The position numbers and the translations under genes are program-made. Under the pieces are notes generated by a model. That model searched no databases. It worked only from the letters and a program-made list of their open reading frames with translations, and had not been told where the DNA came from. Below are positions 7,787 through 11,922 of a stretch of DNA of 11,922 nucleotides, one piece after another; position 1 is the stretch's first letter, and every line of letters begins with the position of its first letter. Source of the DNA: Acidobacteriaceae bacterium (GTDB lineage: Bacteria; Acidobacteriota; Terriglobia; Bryobacterales; Bryobacteraceae); contig JAFASD010000487.1 of the NCBI GenBank assembly GCA_019244945.1, positions 1 to 11,922 on the forward strand. Direction: 5' to 3'.

Positions 7787-7816
7787 TTGACATCGGGGCC
7801 GGAGGAACATTAGACT
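7787..7816 (+). promoter_or_regulatory. Predicted sigma-70-type promoter for receptor 2
   Basis: A perfect TTGACA (7787-7792) is followed after 18 bases by TAGACT (7811-7816), which matches TATAAT at 4 of 6 positions. Transcription would start near 7823, giving a leader of about 47 nt. The 105-nt gap after the TPR gene therefore appears to hold an independent promoter, so receptor 2 and the hydrolase can be expressed apart from the TPR gene. Confidence 0.55.
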
Positions 7817-7822
7817 TGATCC

Positions 7823-7836
7823 GGTAAACGCTTACA
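7823..7836. promoter_or_regulatory. Putative LacI-family operator at the receptor 2 transcription start
   Basis: GGTAAACGCTTACA matches 9 of 10 fixed positions of TGnAAnCGnTTnCA and contains the inverted repeat GTAA-n4-TTAC around ACGC. It begins seven bases after the predicted -10 box, where a bound repressor would block initiation. This is a classic repression layout and the best-placed of the three sites. Confidence 0.65.
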
Positions 7837-7856
7837 TAGCTTACCCAGTAGCCGAG

Positions 7857-7863
7857 AGGAGGG
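7857..7863 (+). promoter_or_regulatory. Ribosome binding site that fixes the GTG start of receptor 2
   Basis: AGGAGGG lies six bases before the GTG at 7870. The alternative ATG at 7882 would be 18 bases away, so GTG is the better start. Confidence 0.75.
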
Positions 7864-7869
7864 TTCCAC

Positions 7870-10800
7870 GTGAGAACACGAATGTCTCGAATCGCAGTTT
7901 TCCTTGCCGGCTTTGTGCTTTGCGCCTCAGTATCGTTTGCGCAGACAACCTTCAGCGGCAATATCCAAGGGGTAGTTTCTGACCAGACCGGAGCTTCCAT
8001 ACCCGCGGCCACCGTCCATTTGCGGAACATTGAAACAGGAATCGAATCAACTGCCGCCACGAGCCCGACCGGCAATTATCGTTTCAGCAGTCTCGCACCC
8101 GGGCGATATCTGGTGAGCGTGGATGCGAAAGGCTTCAAGAGCACTAACGAGACTGTGACGCTCGACACCGGGGAGACGCAGGGCATTAACATCACTATGG
8201 GACTCGCAACAGCGGCGGCATCGGTCAATGTGGTGGGCGAGGCGCCCCCGCTAGATCCGGACGAAAACCGCATTCAAGCCACATTGTCCTCGCAAACGGT
8301 TCACGACCTCCCGGCGCTCAATGGCAACATCTGGGATGTCCTATCGGTGGCGCCCGGCGTAGTAGGCGCGGGAACACATGCCGCGGGCGAATCACCAGGC
8401 GGCGGCGCTGATAACTTCGGAACCCAGACCCCGGATTTAAGCGCCAACGGACGAAGTTACACCGGCAACCGCGTGATCGTGGACGGAATGGATGCTACGA
8501 GCAACATACAGAACGGCAATATCATATACGCCCCGCCGCCCGATGCGGTGCAAGAGATGTCACTCCAATCGAATTCCTGGGATGCTGAGAACAACCTCGG
8601 GAGCTCGCTGTTGATTCAGGTGACCACAAAGTCCGGCACCAACCGATTTCACGGGACAGGCAGCTATCTTTTCACTAACCAAGATCTGCTGGCGCGCACG
8701 GTCTTTACTCCTGCCTCCTACAACCCTTTCAAGCGCCAGGATTTGGTGGGCACCTTCGGCGGCCCTGTCGTCAAGAACAAAACCTTCTTCTTCGCGGAAA
8801 CGGAAGCTCTGTGGTCCACGACCTCAACAGGAAACTCGGTGTTGACTTTCGAGACTCCGCAGTTCCTGCAGTGGGCCCAGCAGAATTTCCCGAACACGCT
8901 AGGTACGAAGATACTCCAGCAAAACGGAGTCACGGGCGTTGTGCAGTCTGGCGTCGCGCAAACGGCGCTCCAATATTTCGGCGGTTCTTGCGGAACACCG
9001 GCAACGGCAAACATTCCGTGCAGTCTGCCGGTGTTGGCGACGGGCACGTCCAATCTGAGTCCCATTTACAACGGTCTCCAGTACGGGTTCCGAGGCGACC
9101 AGTACATCAGCACGAGGGACCGCCTGTTTGGGACCTACGGCAGCGATGGATTTACGCTGGGCCATCCAGCCAATCGAGTCGGCTTCTCGAATCACGATAT
9201 CCAGTCGAACTGGTACACGCAGATCGACTGGACCCACACGTTCGCACCGGCGCTTCTGTTGGAAACCAGCATCGCTGCTAACAGCGTCGGCGGAGCAAAT
9301 GGTCAAGGTGGGACGGATAACGTCCCGCTAATCGGCGTGACGGGACAAAGCCTCGGTCTGACGAGCTCCTGGGGACCGGGTGAGTACCGCGCACATAATT
9401 ACAATTGGCGCGATGTGTTGAACTGGGCACACGGCGCGCACACATTGAAATTCGGGGCGAATGGTACGCATGCAGTGGAATTCGGTGATTTCACCCCAGT
9501 CAACACACGCCCCAATTTCCAGTTCAACAATCTTCTCGATCTGGTAGAAGACAAGCCTTACAGCGAATCGGTTGGCGCGTATAATCCGCTGACCGGCCAA
9601 GCGGGTCTGGTTCTGTTCTCGGGACAAACGAATCCGTGGGGGATTTTTGTGCAGGATGACTGGAAAGCAAGATCCAATCTATCGTTTACGCTGTCGCTGC
9701 GCTGGGATGATCTCAGTAACATCTCGCCGTCCGGGCCGGCGGCCACCTCCGGAGTCAGCAGCAATTTGATTCTCGGAGCTGGAAGCACCGTATCGCAGCA
9801 GGTGGCGAATGCGACCGTGCGCACCGTCAGCACCGTATTCGCGCACTCAATCAAGGACATCTGGAGCCCTCGCGTCGGCTTTGCCTGGGATCCGTCGAAC
9901 ACCGGAAAATGGAGTATTCGCGGCGGTGTTGGCGTCTACCACGATTGGGTTGCGCTAGGGCAGGCTGTCGATGAGATGCGCAATAACCCGCCCGGGGTCA
10001 TTTCACCGACTTTCTACAGCACGGGCGGGATTGCGCCGGTGTTCGGCGTAGCAAGTTCGCCCACGTACCCGTTCGGTTACCCCCTGCCCACAATTCCTGC
10101 GGGCAGCCTAAACGCGGCTGGTGGCCTGACCGGCGTACAAGCGGCAGTGTGGGGCTTGGCGCGCAATATGACTGCGCCTATAGCGGTCAACTACGTCATC
10201 GGCTTCGAGCGCCAGTTCCCATGGAGGCTGGTTGCTGGAGGATCTTATTCCGGGTCGAAGAGTTACAACGGCCTGGCGGGCTCGGATTATAACCGCTTCG
10301 CTGGCGATCTAATAGCGAACAATGGCCACTTTGTGCGGCCAAATCCAAACTTCGGAACGATCAACTACGTGAGCAACATCATGAACGGGAGCTACAACGC
10401 AATGATTCTGACTCTGCGTCGCACCGTCGGCCAGCGCGCGACGTTCCAAACTTCCTACACGCTTTCACATGCGATGTCAGATATCAATTCTGGAACGCGT
10501 TTCGATCATGATATCGGCTTTAATGTTCCAGATCCCACGCTGTATCACCAATACTATGCCGATGCGAACTGGGATGTACGAAACCGATTCTCGTTCTCGG
10601 CCATGTACAACGTACCTGGGCTGAGTAGCGGGATCGGCAGAATACTTACTCAAGGATGGGAGATCACGACCATAACGGCAATCCAATCCGGCACTCCGTT
10701 CTGGATTTACACGTCCGCGCCTTACGGAGCGGGCGGCGATTACAATGCAGACGGAGTGAACTACGACATTCCGAATGCTCCCGCCAATTACTGCAGCGGT

Positions 10801-11124
10801 TCGTACAGTGAAGGACAATACCTGGCAGGGTTGTTTCCTGCGAGCATCTTTACGGCGCCCGCGCCCGGAACAGAAGGAAATTTGAAGCGCAATAGTTGCC
10901 GAAACCCCGGCCTCCTCGAAGTGGATGCCAGTGTATTAAAGAACAACAAAATTAAATGGCTCGGCGAGCAGGGCAATCTGCAACTAAGGTTCGATTTCGT
11001 CAACGTGCTGAATCATCCGAATCTGACCGGGGTCGATCCCAATCTGACGGACGCTACCTTCGCGAGGTCGACTTCCACGCTACTTCCGAGATCAATCCAA
11101 CTAGGGGCGAGGCTTTCATTCTAG
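7870..11124 (+). CDS. TonB-dependent outer-membrane receptor 2 (Oar-like, carboxypeptidase-regulatory domain)
   Basis: This 1084-residue paralogue of receptor 1 starts with GTG. The signal peptide covers residues 1-24 (SVSFA before Q25). A carboxypeptidase-regulatory-like domain spans about 27-112 (GVVSDQTGASIPAATV, then GNYRFSSLAPGRYLV). A possible TonB box (VNVVGEAPPL) is at 119-128, the plug runs to about 255 (VTTKSGTNRFHG), and the barrel ends LGARLSF. It shares with receptor 1 the segments WAQQNFPNTLGTK and CGTPAT..(I/L)PC (C374 and C384), HGAHTLKFG, FQFNNLLDLV and GDYNADG. Two further cysteines, C975 and C1010, are absent from receptor 1. The gene is preceded by its own promoter and LacI-type operator, and a GH127-type hydrolase follows after 57 nt. 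It probably imports an oligosaccharide related to the hydrolase substrate, perhaps arabinose-containing; this is inferred from neighbourhood only. Confidence 0.93.
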   Translation: MRTRMSRIAVFLAGFVLCASVSFAQTTFSGNIQGVVSDQTGASIPAATVHLRNIETGIESTAATSPTGNYRFSSLAPGRYLVSVDAKGFKSTNETVTLDTGETQGINITMGLATAAASVNVVGEAPPLDPDENRIQATLSSQTVHDLPALNGNIWDVLSVAPGVVGAGTHAAGESPGGGADNFGTQTPDLSANGRSYTGNRVIVDGMDATSNIQNGNIIYAPPPDAVQEMSLQSNSWDAENNLGSSLLIQVTTKSGTNRFHGTGSYLFTNQDLLARTVFTPASYNPFKRQDLVGTFGGPVVKNKTFFFAETEALWSTTSTGNSVLTFETPQFLQWAQQNFPNTLGTKILQQNGVTGVVQSGVAQTALQYFGGSCGTPATANIPCSLPVLATGTSNLSPIYNGLQYGFRGDQYISTRDRLFGTYGSDGFTLGHPANRVGFSNHDIQSNWYTQIDWTHTFAPALLLETSIAANSVGGANGQGGTDNVPLIGVTGQSLGLTSSWGPGEYRAHNYNWRDVLNWAHGAHTLKFGANGTHAVEFGDFTPVNTRPNFQFNNLLDLVEDKPYSESVGAYNPLTGQAGLVLFSGQTNPWGIFVQDDWKARSNLSFTLSLRWDDLSNISPSGPAATSGVSSNLILGAGSTVSQQVANATVRTVSTVFAHSIKDIWSPRVGFAWDPSNTGKWSIRGGVGVYHDWVALGQAVDEMRNNPPGVISPTFYSTGGIAPVFGVASSPTYPFGYPLPTIPAGSLNAAGGLTGVQAAVWGLARNMTAPIAVNYVIGFERQFPWRLVAGGSYSGSKSYNGLAGSDYNRFAGDLIANNGHFVRPNPNFGTINYVSNIMNGSYNAMILTLRRTVGQRATFQTSYTLSHAMSDINSGTRFDHDIGFNVPDPTLYHQYYADANWDVRNRFSFSAMYNVPGLSSGIGRILTQGWEITTITAIQSGTPFWIYTSAPYGAGGDYNADGVNYDIPNAPANYCSGSYSEGQYLAGLFPASIFTAPAPGTEGNLKRNSCRNPGLLEVDASVLKNNKIKWLGEQGNLQLRFDFVNVLNHPNLTGVDPNLTDATFARSTSTLLPRSIQLGARLSF

Positions 11125-11160
11125 AATCTCCGCGTAGCTTCCGCCACCTCAGAGTCTGCA

Positions 11161-11166
11161 AAGGAG
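11161..11166 (+). promoter_or_regulatory. Possible ribosome binding site of the GH127 gene
   Basis: AAGGAG lies 15 bases before the ATG at 11182, longer than ideal. An in-frame TGA at 11170-11172 rules out a start closer to it in this frame, so either the spacing is tolerated or initiation uses another weak signal. No terminator-like hairpin is seen in the 57-nt gap, so read-through from receptor 2 is likely. Confidence 0.4.
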
Positions 11167-11181
11167 TAGTGAAATCTGAAC

Positions 11182-11922
11182 ATGAAATTCTTACGTCTCG
11201 GCGCTCTCGCCGCGCTTCCAATCTCGCTCTGGCTGCCTTCTCTAGCGCGGCAAGGAGATGTTGCGGGTAAACAGACATCAACCGCTTTACAACGGGATTA
11301 TCCCTTCAAGCCGGTCCCATTCACGGCCGTCCATCTGGATGATGTCTTCTGGGCCCCCCGCATCGAGACAAATCGCAAAGTGACCATCCCATACGCTTTC
11401 AAAGAATGCGAGATCACGGGCCGTGTTGCGAACTTCGAGCACGCGGCAGAAGCGCTTCGCGGCGAACTGGGCGATCACGACCGCAAGCTTCCAGGCTATC
11501 CGTTTGACGATACGGATATCTACAAAATAATTGAAGGCGCAAGTTACACGCTGAGCGTTCATCCCGATCCGAAACTGGATGCGTATGTAGATACCTTGAT
11601 TGCAAAAATTGCCGCGGCTCAGGAGAAAGACGGATACTTGTATACTGCGCGAACGATCGATCCTCAACATCCTCACTCGTGGTCAGGAGCAAACCGCTGG
11701 GAGAACGAAGAGATCCAAAGCCATGAGTTGTATGATGCCGGCCATCTGTTCGAATCGGCGGTAGCTCATTACCAGGCAACCGGTAAGCGCACTCTGCTCG
11801 ATGTCGCATTACGCGAGGCAAATTTACTTTGCGATACCTTCGGCCCGGGTAAGCGAGCCATCTGGCCGGGCCATCAGATTGTCGAGATGGGTCTCGTAAA
11901 GCTTTATCGGGTCACCGGGGAC
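11182..11922 (+). CDS. DUF1680/GH127-type beta-L-arabinofuranosidase (N-terminal fragment)
   Basis: The frame is open from the ATG to the right edge (247 codons) and is cut by the window; full members are about 600-700 residues. A signal peptide is present (MKFLRLGALAALPISLWLPS, cleavage probably after A22). The (alpha/alpha) barrel part of the family is clear: VHLDDVFWAPRIETNR at 50-65, EITGRVANFEHAA at 77-89, FDDTDIYKIIEGASYTL at 108-124, AAAQEKDGYLYTA at 144-156, SHELYDAGHLFESAVAHYQA at 180-199, and PGHQIVEMGLVKLYRVTGD at 229-247. In the family, catalysis uses a Glu acid/base and a zinc-bound Cys nucleophile further toward the C-terminus, which lie beyond the edge, so activity cannot be judged. 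The related family GH146 is not excluded. The substrate is likely a terminal beta-L-arabinofuranose on plant glycoproteins or pectin, released in the periplasm or at the surface. It is probably cotranscribed with receptor 2. Confidence 0.92.
   Translation, partial: MKFLRLGALAALPISLWLPSLARQGDVAGKQTSTALQRDYPFKPVPFTAVHLDDVFWAPRIETNRKVTIPYAFKECEITGRVANFEHAAEALRGELGDHDRKLPGYPFDDTDIYKIIEGASYTLSVHPDPKLDAYVDTLIAKIAAAQEKDGYLYTARTIDPQHPHSWSGANRWENEEIQSHELYDAGHLFESAVAHYQATGKRTLLDVALREANLLCDTFGPGKRAIWPGHQIVEMGLVKLYRVTGD

Noticed and set aside
7781..7799. GCCCC-n9-GGGGC hairpin after the 504-aa TPR gene as a possible terminator.
   Set aside because: The stem is only five base pairs, no T-run follows, and it overlaps the perfect TTGACA box, so a promoter explains the region better.
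1..11922. SusD-like gene, RNA genes, insertion sequences or CRISPR arrays.
   Set aside because: All substantial sequence is accounted for by the listed genes; no lipobox-bearing SusD-type protein, tRNA or rRNA pattern, transposase or regular spaced repeats were seen.

Overview
The window looks like chromosome of a soil-type Acidobacteriota, probably near the Solibacter/Bryobacter group. This is inferred from content, not from a marker gene. It carries two very long Oar-like TonB-dependent receptors with an N-terminal carboxypeptidase-regulatory-like domain, a CRTAC1-family FG-GAP/ASPIC-UnbV protein, several exported TPR proteins, and a DUF1680/GH127 glycoside hydrolase, all in moderately GC-rich DNA with short spacers. 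No RNA gene, mobile element, CRISPR array or integration scar was seen.

Layout. Two gene sets diverge from a short intergenic region at 6176-6249. Leftward (minus strand): TonB-dependent receptor 1 (2861-6175), an exported 312-aa TPR protein (1852-2790), a Tat-exported CRTAC1-family beta-propeller (133-1836), then the first 44 codons of another exported, probably TPR-type protein that runs off the left edge (1-133). The gaps are 70 nt, 15 nt and a one-base stop/start overlap, so this reads as one operon. Rightward (plus strand): an exported 504-aa TPR protein (6250-7764), TonB-dependent receptor 2 (7870-11124), and the N-terminal 247 residues of a GH127-type beta-L-arabinofuranosidase (11182 to the right edge).

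How the parts may work together. The set resembles a carbohydrate-utilisation locus: two outer-membrane receptors for import, surface or periplasmic TPR and propeller proteins as possible binding partners, and a glycosidase aimed at arabinofuranose-containing plant material. No SusD-like gene is present. The TPR and CRTAC1 proteins occupy the place a SusD partner has in Bacteroidota loci.

Regulation. Three 14-bp palindromes fit the general LacI-family operator pattern TGnAAnCGnTTnCA: 8 of 10 fixed positions at 6203-6216, 10 of 10 at 6272-6285, and 9 of 10 at 7823-7836. The first two bracket a predicted receptor 1 promoter. The third sits at the expected transcription start of a promoter with a perfect TTGACA box in front of receptor 2. 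This predicts that one sugar-responsive LacI-family repressor, encoded outside the window, controls both halves. It is the most interesting signal here and is a prediction from sequence alone.
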